Below are positions 7,215 to 15,764 of a DNA stretch of 64,000 bases, piece after piece. Source of the DNA: Desulfonema magnum. GTDB lineage: Bacteria > Desulfobacterota > Desulfobacteria > Desulfobacterales > 4be13. The notes under the pieces were generated by a model that worked only from the letters and a program-made list of their open reading frames with translations, was not told where the DNA came from and did not search any database. Every line of letters begins with the position of its first letter. Within the stretch, counting starts at the first letter, position 1. The position numbers and the translations under genes were made by a program. The stretch spans positions 4,361,633 to 4,425,632 of the forward strand of contig NZ_CP061800.1 in NCBI RefSeq assembly GCF_017377395.1, in the 5' to 3' direction.

Positions 7215-8996
7215 ATGAGACGACCGACCTTGAAAGCAAAACAATATGGCGACAAAGCCATAAACAGTTTACAGCTTATGGTTGCCATTGCATGTTTTAT
7301 CCTCGCATGTTCCGTGCCTGTCCGAGCCGCGGATATTCAGGCTTTTGTTGACAGAACAAACACAACCCCTGGTGAATCCGTTCATCTCACCGTGTCCATC
7401 AAAGGGGCCGGAGGTGATGTGGACGTTTCTGCCATACGAGATTTTAAGGTGATATCCCGAGGCACCTCAACCAATTATGAGATAGTAAACGGCCGGACCT
7501 CATGGAAAATTGTTTATAACTACACCCTTATCCCTCTGAAAACGGGTCGTCTTATCATCCCCCCATTATCAGTGGAATCTGATGGAAAGATTCACAGAAC
7601 CCGGGAGATTGTCATCCAGGTTTCCAAAAGGGGGCAGGCACAGGAGCGTGATGTCTTTGTTGACGCCCGGATTTCGAATCCGTCGCCCTACGAAGGCCAG
7701 CAAATTATATACACATTCAAGTTTTATCACGCGGTTCAGGTCGCAAGAGGCGTGAATTTTCAAAAGCCGGAGTTTTCAGGGTTTACTGCAAAAAATATTG
7801 AGAGCGAGAGATCATATTCAGCAGTAATTTCAGGCAGACAATATAATATTACAGAACTCAGATATGTGCTGGTTCCCCTGAATCCCGGTGAAAAAATAAT
7901 TGATCCGGCAGTGTTGGAATGCAATGTTGTCCGTTCTAAAAGAAATCGGCACCGGAGCGCGTTTGATTCTTTTTTGGATGATTCGTTTTTCGGGCGCGGT
8001 GATCTTGATCCCAGGATTCTCAGGACAGAACAGTTGAAAGTGAACGTGAAACCGCTGCCCGCGTATAATGGTGAGATAAAATTTTCCGGGCTTGTGGGTA
8101 AATTCGGCATTCAGGCCGAACTGGAAGCTGATACTCTCAAAGTCGGCGACTCCACAACGTTATCCATCACAATAAACGGAACTGGCAATATCATGGATGC
8201 TGAGGAACCGGAAGTGAACGTTCCTGAAGCGTTTAAAGTATATAAGGATAACCCTGAAGAAACCGTAAAGCTGGGAACTGCGGGTTATACTGGTAAAAAA
8301 ATCTTTCGCATAGCACTGGTTCCCATCAGAGAGGGACATTATGTATTCGAGCCGATTCAGTTCAGCTATTTTGATGTTTCCAAAGGCAGATATGAAACCC
8401 GGTCCACCAAAGCCCTTTCGCTTATGGTCAGTCCGTCCGATGAAAAAGACACATTGGAGGTTTTTTCCGCGCCTGATATGCCGGAAAAATCTCTGAAGAA
8501 AAAAGTCGAGTTTACAGGCAGAGATATTCTCCCGCTGAAAGAAGGACTGGATGCCCTGGAAAACCAGAAATCCTTATCTCTGACCGGATTTATCCTCTTT
8601 CTCATGATTCCCGGTCTTTCCTACCTGGGGGTACGGGCAGCGTTTGTATTTACACAGAAAAGCGATGATCCGGCGCACATCATGGCCCAGAGAGCGGAAA
8701 ATGCGTTAAAAGATGCGTGTGCCATTGAAACATCCGAGGAAGAATTTTTCTCCTGCCTTTACAAAGCCGTCATCTCTGTAATTCTTTCAAAGGCCGGGAT
8801 AAAAGGAGAATCCCTTACATACACGGAAGCCGAGAAAATCCTGCGGACAAACGGCTATTCCGAAGAGATTGCAAAAAACGCGGCAAATCTTCTTGAGAAG
8901 ATTGAATCTGCCCAGTACAGCGGACTGAACCGCGACAAGGCATTCAGGGAAAATCTGCTTTCCGAGACAGAACAGATGGTAAAGGAATTATCCTGA
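7215..8996 (+). CDS. batD: BatD-like exported membrane protein
   Basis: 593 residues. A signal-peptide-like hydrophobic stretch (about 20-38, ending VRA-AD) is followed by a large periplasmic beta-rich region with the BatD-typical start FVDRTNTTPGESVHLTVSI. One C-terminal membrane segment (LTGFILFLMIPGLSYLGV) precedes a cytoplasmic helical tail. It begins 3 bases after the BatBC fusion stop codon and should be co-translated with it. In the family, BatD is thought to form an inner-membrane complex with the VWA proteins. The exact function is not established. Confidence 0.87.
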   Translation: MRRPTLKAKQYGDKAINSLQLMVAIACFILACSVPVRAADIQAFVDRTNTTPGESVHLTVSIKGAGGDVDVSAIRDFKVISRGTSTNYEIVNGRTSWKIVYNYTLIPLKTGRLIIPPLSVESDGKIHRTREIVIQVSKRGQAQERDVFVDARISNPSPYEGQQIIYTFKFYHAVQVARGVNFQKPEFSGFTAKNIESERSYSAVISGRQYNITELRYVLVPLNPGEKIIDPAVLECNVVRSKRNRHRSAFDSFLDDSFFGRGDLDPRILRTEQLKVNVKPLPAYNGEIKFSGLVGKFGIQAELEADTLKVGDSTTLSITINGTGNIMDAEEPEVNVPEAFKVYKDNPEETVKLGTAGYTGKKIFRIALVPIREGHYVFEPIQFSYFDVSKGRYETRSTKALSLMVSPSDEKDTLEVFSAPDMPEKSLKKKVEFTGRDILPLKEGLDALENQKSLSLTGFILFLMIPGLSYLGVRAAFVFTQKSDDPAHIMAQRAENALKDACAIETSEEEFFSCLYKAVISVILSKAGIKGESLTYTEAEKILRTNGYSEEIAKNAANLLEKIESAQYSGLNRDKAFRENLLSETEQMVKELS

Positions 8997-9042
8997 AGGA
9001 CGCCCGCCGGATTTTCCGAATCTGCGTAAGATCGGAAATTTT

Positions 9043-10206
9043 ATGAATCACATGCTGAAATTAAAAGAAATACTAAAAAAAGGAGCATCTCCTACAGTCG
9101 AGTTCAAACGGGACTCCGTTCGAAATGAACGCCTGGCTAAAGAACTGGGGGCAATGGCAAATTTCCGCGGCGGCATACTGGTTTTAGGGGCTGATGATAA
9201 GGGAAAGCCTGTGGGACTGACACGGGATGATAACGAAGAACGCCTGCAAAATATCTGCTATAACTTTGAACCGCCTCTCCAGGTTGCCGTCGAAAGTGGT
9301 TCAACAGATAAAAAAACGCTCCTTGTGGTTAAAATTACGGATAACTATGAAAAACCTTACGCTTACAAGTCTCAGACCCGAAATATTTATTATATACGCT
9401 CCGGCACAGTAAGCCGTGAAGCCACACGGGCCGAGCTGCGGCGGATGTTTCAGCAATCTGCTGAACTGCATTATGAAGTATTGCCACTGAGCAATACTTC
9501 TGTCGAGACATTGAATTATCACCTGATGCGCTCCTTTTTCAAGGAGTACAGATTTATCCGCCTGGATGATTATTACGGACAGGAGCAGCAGATAATTTTA
9601 AATAACCTGTCCATACTTCAGGACGAAAAAACCACCTTCGCGGGACAATTGCTGTTTGGAAACAATCCGAGGAAATACATCCCGGCCGCAGGCATAAATG
9701 TCGCTGTTTACAAAGGAAAGAACAAAGCTTCCCAAGTGGCGGATCATCATTTTTTCGACGGGCCTCTGACAGAAGATGTGCCGCTTTTGTTCAAATATCT
9801 TTCACTGTTCAACGCGGCCGCTTTCGATAATATTCAGGACATCAGAAAAGAGAAAAAAAATTATCCTGACGAAGCTGTCAGGGAGGCCGTGATCAATGCC
9901 ATCTGCCATCGTGATTATACCATAAAAGGTTCCGGCATCATGATCGAATTGTTTGAGAATCGCATGGAAATTACCAGCCCGGGGGGGCTCCCCAACACCC
10001 AGAGTATCAGTAAGATTAAGATGGGAATGGTTTACCAGCGCAATCCTTTGCTTGTGCAGTATTTTTATGATTTTCGCTATGTGGAAAGACTGGGAAGAGG
10101 CATCCAGAAGATCGTGCAGACCATGCAGGAAAACGGCAATCCGGAACCGGAATTCATTGACGGGATCACTTATTTTAAAGTCGTATTGAGAAAAGCCAGG
10201 AAGTAA
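9043..10206 (+). CDS. AlbA_2/HATPase_c_4 putative transcriptional regulator
   Basis: 387 residues. The N-terminal half is an AlbA_2 (Schlafen-like) domain: VEFKRDS at about 19-25, then AMANFRGGILVLGADDKGKPVG and a YYIRSGTVSREATRAEL segment. The C-terminal third resembles the HATPase_c_4 domain: AVREAVINAICHRDY, ENRMEITSPGGLP and RNPLLVQYFYDFRYVERLGRG. This architecture is COG2865, described as predicted transcriptional regulators or ATPases and often found in accessory or defence-related DNA. It begins 47 bases after batD and may be transcribed with it. A transposase relic follows directly. The target is unknown. Confidence 0.88.
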   Translation: MNHMLKLKEILKKGASPTVEFKRDSVRNERLAKELGAMANFRGGILVLGADDKGKPVGLTRDDNEERLQNICYNFEPPLQVAVESGSTDKKTLLVVKITDNYEKPYAYKSQTRNIYYIRSGTVSREATRAELRRMFQQSAELHYEVLPLSNTSVETLNYHLMRSFFKEYRFIRLDDYYGQEQQIILNNLSILQDEKTTFAGQLLFGNNPRKYIPAAGINVAVYKGKNKASQVADHHFFDGPLTEDVPLLFKYLSLFNAAAFDNIQDIRKEKKNYPDEAVREAVINAICHRDYTIKGSGIMIELFENRMEITSPGGLPNTQSISKIKMGMVYQRNPLLVQYFYDFRYVERLGRGIQKIVQTMQENGNPEPEFIDGITYFKVVLRKARK

Positions 10207-10303
10207 AATCAGAAGCAGCAGATTCACTACCGTACACTTTTTATAAGTATTTGAATATGAAAATATAAATAATATGAAATCAGATTTTATTTATAGTTGA
10301 TAA

Positions 10304-11083
10304 CTAGTCAGTCGGATTAAACATTTGAAAGGCCACAGGGATAAGTATGTCGTGATTTAAAAAGTAATCCGGCAGCTTCAGACCAAGCTGAAACAGACTC
10401 AGATCACACTGGTCCGTACGATGAATAATTTTGCCCCATCCCTGTTTCACGGCCAGTGTGCCCGGAAAAACAATCCAAATATAGGCCAGGCAGGCTCCGA
10501 TCATAAGTCGGCGCGGCCGGTCAGGATCCGAGATATGGCTTTTATGAATATCAGACCCCCGGCTTTTCTGGTCGGAAAAGAATCTTTCGATACGGAATCG
10601 TCCGGAATAATAATCACAGGCTTTTGCGCCCGATTTCATATTTGTGACCAGATATATCGGTTCCTCGTTTTTTTCCGCCCGCAGGAAAACCACGGTCACT
10701 GGTCCGTATTTTTTATTTGTGGACAGAACATTTTTTACGGAGCGATAATGTCCTTCAGAAACAAAACTCCCGATTATGGCGACCTCGAATCCTTTGTCAT
10801 CATTCTCGTCAAAGAAGATTCTGATATTTTTTGCGGTTCGGCACACATACAGCCACCCCCGGCCGTTCAGGGTTTTCTGAAGATCAGTTCCGTCGAACTC
10901 CCCGTCTCCGAGGAAAATAACACGTTTTGCGGATTCCGGTATTATATTTCGAACTTCCTCAAGCAGATCAATATGGCTTTCCTCCGGGAAATGTCCTTTT
11001 TTACCGCTGATCACGATATAAGCAAGGGGCAGCGCACGCTTTTTATAAATCACACAGACCATCAGTGTCACACATCCGCGAAA
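10304..11083 (-). pseudogene. IS4-family transposase, 5'-truncated
   Basis: About 260 residues of the C-terminal part of a DDE transposase. The IS4 signature Y-(2)-R-(3)-E-(6)-K is intact (YSGRFRIERFFSDQK), and GDGEFDG supplies the second catalytic aspartate. The frame is open back to RGCVTLMV, where the first aspartate motif should lie just upstream, but it then meets a stop, so the N-terminal half is missing. No terminal repeats or target duplication were found. This is a dead fragment. Its sequence resembles the family of the N-terminal relic at 15074. Confidence 0.85.
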
Positions 11084-11162
11084 AACAATATATTATAAAA
11101 TATGTCCGAACCATTGGAAAAACAAAATAATTTTTTAAAAAGTTAAAAGGAGGAAAAAAATT

Positions 11163-11648
11163 ATGACAGGACCGATAATTATCGGTGTGCTGATCGGCAT
11201 TGTTCTGACCGTTATTTTTGAGATTATTGCAATGCGGTCAAAGATGCTGGTGGTCCATTCCAGCCGTTTTGAATTTGACGAAACAGTTGAGAGAGTGGAA
11301 GAGGCCATTGAAAAACAGAACTGGACGCTTGTCGAATCCGGACTGTTGAATGAGAACTTGGAGAAAAAAGGCGTTCATCTTGCGCCCCAGGTTCATTTGC
11401 TCAAATTGTGCAAGGCTGAATACGCTGCTGAAGTGCTGAGAGACAACCGTCCCATGGCTTGTCTCATGCCATGCACCATCGCGGTTTATGAAACAGATGA
11501 CGGCGACGTGGAAATTTCCAAAATAAATACAGGGATTATATCCAAAATATTCGGCGGCACCGTTGCCCGGGTCATGGGCGGCAAAGTGGCGAAGGATGAA
11601 GAAGAGATGCTTCGAAATCTTATCGAAGAAACACAGAATATTGCTTAA
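11163..11648 (+). CDS. DUF302 membrane-anchored protein
   Basis: 161 residues. One N-terminal membrane segment (about 3-22) is followed by a DUF302-type domain: SSRFEFDETVERVEEAIEKQ, HLLKLCKAEYAAEVL, and MPCTIAVYETDDGDVEISKIN. AAAAGGAGG lies 9 bases before the ATG. DUF302 proteins are small ligand-binding-fold proteins of unknown function, often next to sulfur or redox genes. Two envelope genes follow on the same strand. Confidence 0.85.
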   Translation: MTGPIIIGVLIGIVLTVIFEIIAMRSKMLVVHSSRFEFDETVERVEEAIEKQNWTLVESGLLNENLEKKGVHLAPQVHLLKLCKAEYAAEVLRDNRPMACLMPCTIAVYETDDGDVEISKINTGIISKIFGGTVARVMGGKVAKDEEEMLRNLIEETQNIA

Positions 11649-11705
11649 AATTCCTTTCCGGATGAAAGGCTTTTTTTTAAGCTGCTGAAGCCAAGGAGAA
11701 AAAAA

Positions 11706-12512
11706 GTGAAAAACACAGTATTTATTGTAATGGCGATGTTGCTATTCGCGGGTATGGCTTTTGCCGAAAACACAGAACTTACTGTTGATGAGATTATCAA
11801 CAAAGCCAATCTGGTATCCTATTATCAGGGAAAAGACGGCAGGGCCCAGGTGAAAATGACCATTGCAGACGCCAAAGGTCAGGAAAGAAACAGGGAATTT
11901 ACAATTCTCAGATGGGACAAACCCGGACAGGATGAAACGTTTTGTGAGGATCAGAAATTTTATGTCTTTTTTCATCGCCCGGCTGACGTGAACAAGATGG
12001 CGTTTCTTGTTCATAAATATCTCCAAAAAGATGATGACCGGTGGCTGTTTCTGCCTGCCCTGAATCTTGTCAAGCGAATTTCTTCCGCGGACAAACGCAC
12101 CAGTTTTGTGGGGTCTCATTTTTACTATGAAGATGTTTCAGGAAGAAATATCAAAGCAGATACCCATGAATTACTGGAAACCACGAAAGACTTTTATATC
12201 ATCAAAAGTACGCCCAAAGACGCGGGAAGTGTTGAATTTGCATATTTTAAAAGCTGGATTCATCGGAAAAGCTTTGTGGTGATCCAGACAAGCTATTATG
12301 ATGCACAGGACAAAGAGTTCCGGCAATATAAGGCCGAGTCTTATAAGGAGATTCAGGGCTATCCCACCATTACCAAATCCAAGATGACTGATCTGCGGAC
12401 AAAGGGCCACACGGTCATTGATTATTCTGATGTGAAATATGATACAGGTGTGGAGGAAAATATTTTTTCCGAGCGTTATTTAAAACGACCGCCATATAAA
12501 TTTTTGCGTTAG
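11706..12512 (+). CDS. Outer-membrane lipoprotein-sorting (LolA-like) protein
   Basis: 268 residues with a GTG start after AAGGAG. A signal peptide (about 1-20, ending AFA-EN) precedes a LolA-like beta domain recognisable from DGRAQVKMTI, DDRWLFLPALNLVKRISSADKRTSFVGSHFYYEDVSGR and WIHRKSF. These proteins are periplasmic and typically pair with a beta-barrel outer-membrane protein and often an RND exporter. The next gene is such a barrel, but no RND gene is present here. The cargo is unknown. Confidence 0.87.
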   Translation: MKNTVFIVMAMLLFAGMAFAENTELTVDEIINKANLVSYYQGKDGRAQVKMTIADAKGQERNREFTILRWDKPGQDETFCEDQKFYVFFHRPADVNKMAFLVHKYLQKDDDRWLFLPALNLVKRISSADKRTSFVGSHFYYEDVSGRNIKADTHELLETTKDFYIIKSTPKDAGSVEFAYFKSWIHRKSFVVIQTSYYDAQDKEFRQYKAESYKEIQGYPTITKSKMTDLRTKGHTVIDYSDVKYDTGVEENIFSERYLKRPPYKFLR

Positions 12513-12540
12513 GCGTTAATTACGCGGCCGTTCAGACCGA

Positions 12541-12655
12541 GGAGTGCGAAAATTGTATTTTCGTATTGCGTGACACTGGCAGAGACTTGCGAAAATAGAA
12601 TTTTCGCACTCCTTTGAATATGCATAGATTTGCGAAAACAGAATTTTCGCACTCT
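12541..12655. repeat. Cluster of three GCGAAAATnnnATTTTCGC hairpins
   Basis: Three imperfect copies of a palindrome built on GCGAAAATAGAATTTTCGC occur at 12541-12563, 12589-12612 and 12631-12654, two ending in GCACTC. They lie between the LolA-like and beta-barrel genes and run into the upstream frame of the latter, so the longest open frame of that gene includes repeat-encoded residues. Related GAGTGCAAAAAT repeats are at about 15720 and 37480. Confidence 0.65.
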
Positions 12656-12676
12656 TTCAGATATGGATTTTATGAG

Positions 12677-14179
12677 ATGAAAAAATTTTATTTTCTGGTG
12701 CTTAGTTTTATTTTATTGCTTGCCACAGCAGTATTGGGTCAGGATGTCCCCTCGTTGCCATCTGGTTTGGATGATACCGGAGAGCCGTCCCTGCCGAGCG
12801 GTCCGGATGATAGCGGAGGCCCTATGCTTCCCTCGGGACTGGGAGATAATGAAGGACCTTCTCTGCCCGGAGGCTTGGGTGATGATTCAGGTCCGTCCCT
12901 GCCTTCGGGTCTCGAGGATGATGCTGCTACAGGCAAACCTGATTCCACGGACGCAGACCATCTGAAATGGTACAGCATCACAGGCTTTTGGGAAGTGCGG
13001 GGCGGCCTTCGCACACAATCCGATCCCTATGAAAAAGACGCTTCTCTCGGAGAAACTCGTTTCCAACTGGAATTTGAAACCCGATGGCAGGACATGACAT
13101 TGCGAATTCGTCCTGATTTTCTTTATGATCCTGTTATGGATGATTATGACACGGACCTTGAAGAAGGCAGGGGAATTGTTGATCTTCGGGAAGCAAGCCT
13201 CAGTTTATCGCCCCTTGACTTTGCAGATATTAAAATCGGTCGCCAGATTCTTACCTGGGGAACCGGCGATATGCTCTTTATCAATGATATGTTTCCAAAG
13301 GACTGGCAGTCTTTTTTCATTGGCCGGGATGATGAATATCTCAAAGCCCCTTCTGATGCGTTTAAGATGAGTCTGTTCAGTGATGTGGCAAACGTGGATA
13401 TTATCTATACACCCCGGTTTGATTCTGACCGTTCCCCTTGCGGAAAACGTCTTTCTTATTATAACAGATCTCTGGGACGGCGTGCGGGTGAGGACGCTGT
13501 TTCTGAAACAGACAAACCTGATGAATGGTTTGAGGATGATGAATGGGCGGCCAGAGTGTATAAAATGCTCGGGGGAGTGGAACTTGCAGCGTATGTTTAC
13601 CAGGGCTTTTGGAAAGGTCCCTCAGGCATGGACCCGGACACGGGAAAGGCATTGTTTACCAAGCTGAATGTTTACGGCGCAAGCACACGAGCGCAGATTG
13701 CCTCAGGCATTGCCAACCTGGAACTCGGTTATTATGATTCCCGGGATGACAAAGATGGCGATAACATGCTCACAGACAACAGCCAGTTCCGCATTCTTGC
13801 AGGATATGAACGGGACCTGCCTGAAATCGCCCGTGACTTCAAAGTCGGTATGCAGTATTATGTTGAACATATCATGGATTATGACGAATACGAACGAAAT
13901 TTGCCCCCGGGTGCAAAGGCAGCAGATGAAGATCGTCATGTAATCACGTTGCGTCTCACCAAACAGTTTATGAACCAGAATCTGACATTATCGCTTTTCA
14001 CATATTACAGCCCTACGGATTCTGACGCTTATATCCGGCCCAGCGCGCAATATAAAATAGATGACCACTGGACCGCCATCATCGGAGGAAATGTGTTCAC
14101 CGGCACTGAGGATCACACCTTTTTCGCCCAGTTTGAAAAAAATTCAAATGTTTATACCGGGTTGCGATATGGATTCTGA
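12677..14179 (+). CDS. Beta-barrel outer-membrane protein (DUF1302-like) with N-terminal repeats
   Basis: 500 residues from the ATG at 12677. An earlier in-frame ATG at 12614 is rejected because its extension is translated hairpin repeat and the signal peptide begins at 12677 (MKKFYFLVLSFILLL, cleavage near VLG-QD). The mature N-terminus carries five 12-residue repeats of the type SLPSGL-DD-GxP. The rest is an aromatic-rich alternating pattern of an outer-membrane barrel, with GRQILTWGTGDMLFINDMFP and a terminal RYGF (C-terminal Phe for BAM insertion). Together with the LolA-like gene it probably forms an envelope export or lipid-trafficking pair. The substrate is unknown. Confidence 0.85.
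   Translation: MKKFYFLVLSFILLLATAVLGQDVPSLPSGLDDTGEPSLPSGPDDSGGPMLPSGLGDNEGPSLPGGLGDDSGPSLPSGLEDDAATGKPDSTDADHLKWYSITGFWEVRGGLRTQSDPYEKDASLGETRFQLEFETRWQDMTLRIRPDFLYDPVMDDYDTDLEEGRGIVDLREASLSLSPLDFADIKIGRQILTWGTGDMLFINDMFPKDWQSFFIGRDDEYLKAPSDAFKMSLFSDVANVDIIYTPRFDSDRSPCGKRLSYYNRSLGRRAGEDAVSETDKPDEWFEDDEWAARVYKMLGGVELAAYVYQGFWKGPSGMDPDTGKALFTKLNVYGASTRAQIASGIANLELGYYDSRDDKDGDNMLTDNSQFRILAGYERDLPEIARDFKVGMQYYVEHIMDYDEYERNLPPGAKAADEDRHVITLRLTKQFMNQNLTLSLFTYYSPTDSDAYIRPSAQYKIDDHWTAIIGGNVFTGTEDHTFFAQFEKNSNVYTGLRYGF
12752..12922 (+). repeat. In-frame 36-bp tandem repeat (12-residue unit x ~4.75)
   Basis: Encodes SLPSGLDDTGEP and four diverged versions (SLPSGPDDSGGP, MLPSGLGDNEGP, SLPGGLGDDSGP, SLPSGLEDD) directly after the signal peptide of the outer-membrane protein. 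Acidic, Pro/Gly-rich and probably disordered in the periplasm. Copy number may vary between strains. Confidence 0.85.
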
Positions 14180-14382
14180 GCATATGCTCATTCCCATCCC
14201 TGTCTTTCCATACGGACATAGCGCACAAAGCCGGAACTTGGGAAAGAAAGTTTTCTTCCTCTGGGAAAAGAGCGATATTTAAGAAACCCTAAAAGATTAC
14301 ACGGGAAACTGTACATATTCTCACGGACCAGGGTCTGAAAAACCAGCATTGAATTTTTGAGAACCTGAGAATAAAATTCATA

Positions 14383-14772
14383 TCATGAAACAGAAGCTGT
14401 CGAACCAAATACAGAACCCCACAGGGAGATCATCCCGTTCAGCTCTGCTATTGAAAGTTGCTGTTTTTTAGCCCGGATGAATCTGCGGCAGTTTTCACAG
14501 CCAAAAATTTTGTTTGCCTTGGCCGCTTTGTCAAGGCAATAATCGTAATGTTGGCAAATATAATTTCTCATGGGAATTTCATCTGGTTCAGGGCCGCGTT
14601 TGGAAAAAGCAATGTCTGTGTCCAGAAATGCTTTTAAATCCACAGATGATACCAGGTATGTGCGACCGACTTTTGATGCACGCAAATGACCTTTTTTAAT
14701 ATATTCTCTTAAAACCTTAACATCAATATCCAAGTCTTTGCTCAGTTCTTTTAATGTGTAGCTATTGTTCAT
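14383..14772 (-). CDS. Excisionase/MerR-type DNA-binding protein with Cys cluster
   Basis: 129 residues from the ATG at 14772, chosen because GAGGAG lies 5 bases upstream; a longer frame to 14832 has no such site. Residues 4-50 form a MerR/excisionase-like helix-turn-helix (YTLKELSKDLDIDVKVLREY, then IKKGHLRASKVGRTYLV). The C-terminal half contains CQHYDYC and CENC, four cysteines that could bind zinc or an Fe-S cluster. It may be a small regulator of a neighbouring or mobile element. No integrase is adjacent. Confidence 0.75.
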   Translation of the reverse strand: MNNSYTLKELSKDLDIDVKVLREYIKKGHLRASKVGRTYLVSSVDLKAFLDTDIAFSKRGPEPDEIPMRNYICQHYDYCLDKAAKANKIFGCENCRRFIRAKKQQLSIAELNGMISLWGSVFGSTASVS

Positions 14773-15073
14773 AATTCTCCTCATTTTTATGAATTCAGAA
14801 AATATTAATCTTTTTGATAACCCCAAGTGCATCTGATGTTAATTACCTTATCTCATAAAAGAGGAAAATGAGTCAATGGGGGGAGCATGGTATTCACAAG
14901 GTAGGAATATTCTACTTGATGATAAGCAATTTTTGTATCTGACTGGACAGTAGAAAGTTCTGCCTAGTAAATTGAGTAATTTAAAAAAAATCGGTGAATT
15001 TTTTTTGTAAAACTATGTTATACGATGTGATCATAATGGCAAAATAAATTCAGTTATAAAAGGAGTCTTTATT

Positions 15074-15539
15074 ATGATCAGTATTATTGAATCCGTCATG
15101 TCGGAATTCCGCGGCTGTTTTTCCCGTGAGGCCGCTTTTTCCTGGTTTTCGGTTGTTAAGTACCCGGACAAAAATTTTCCGGTATTTTTATTTGAATCTT
15201 ATTCAAGCGGATTCAGGGAATTTTACGAAAATTCTACCCGAAAATATATGTCCGGGCAATACCGTTCGGCACGATTTTTGCATACATTTGTAACTAACTG
15301 AATTCATATATCCGGGAAACTGAAATCCCGAAATGTCCGCCGGGCGTTTTTCGGAAACAATTTCTCCAAAATGCGGAAATGCCGGGCATTTCCGTCCGGC
15401 TATGCAAAAATCATGCCGAACGATATTGATGTCCGGGTACTTATTATTACGGAATTGTCTCCGACCTGGAACTTTCCGCACGAAAGCTTTACAGGTTTTA
15501 CCGCAGGGCAGTGCATCGGAGCCGGATTCAGAGAACTGA
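15074..15539 (+). pseudogene. IS4-type transposase N-terminal relic split by a MITE
   Basis: The frame from 15074 reads MISIIESVMSEFRGCFSREA and AFSWFSVV, which resembles N-termini of IS4-group transposases (from memory of such families). GGAGTC precedes the ATG. The frame is interrupted at 15257 by MITE family A. Removing the MITE and one copy of its 9-bp duplication continues the frame as MSGYLLLRN... to a stop at 15539, and that part no longer resembles a transposase, so the gene was already decayed when the MITE landed. The 14773-15073 interval upstream shows nothing else. Confidence 0.6.
15248..15437. mobile_element. MITE family A, copy 2, with 9-bp target duplication
   Basis: The element spans 15257-15428, 172 bp, nearly identical to 522-693. 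The flanking direct repeat ATGTCCGGG (15248-15256 and 15429-15437) is a perfect 9-bp duplication, different in sequence from that of copy 1. This proves independent insertion. It interrupts a decayed transposase frame. Confidence 0.92.
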
Positions 15540-15764
15540 AGAATCACCGGCATCTGGAAAGGCTGCCGTTTCAGAGTCTCAGAGCCAACGAATTTTGGAT
15601 TAAGTGTAAGATGATGGCGATGACTCTCTTCAAAATTTTTCAGGCGGAAATGCTTCCGAAGTCGCTTCATTCGCTGATGAGGAAAACTTTTTTATGGAGA
15701 ATTCTCCGAAAAACAGTTCCGGAGTGCAAAAATTTTATTTTTGCGCCTGTTTTTCTATTTTCAT

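Noticed and set aside
10421..11098. 225-codon plus-strand frame
   Set aside because: Opposite the transposase relic, which carries the real IS4 signature.
15203..15670. 155-codon minus-strand frame
   Set aside because: It runs through MITE family A and has no recognisable domain.
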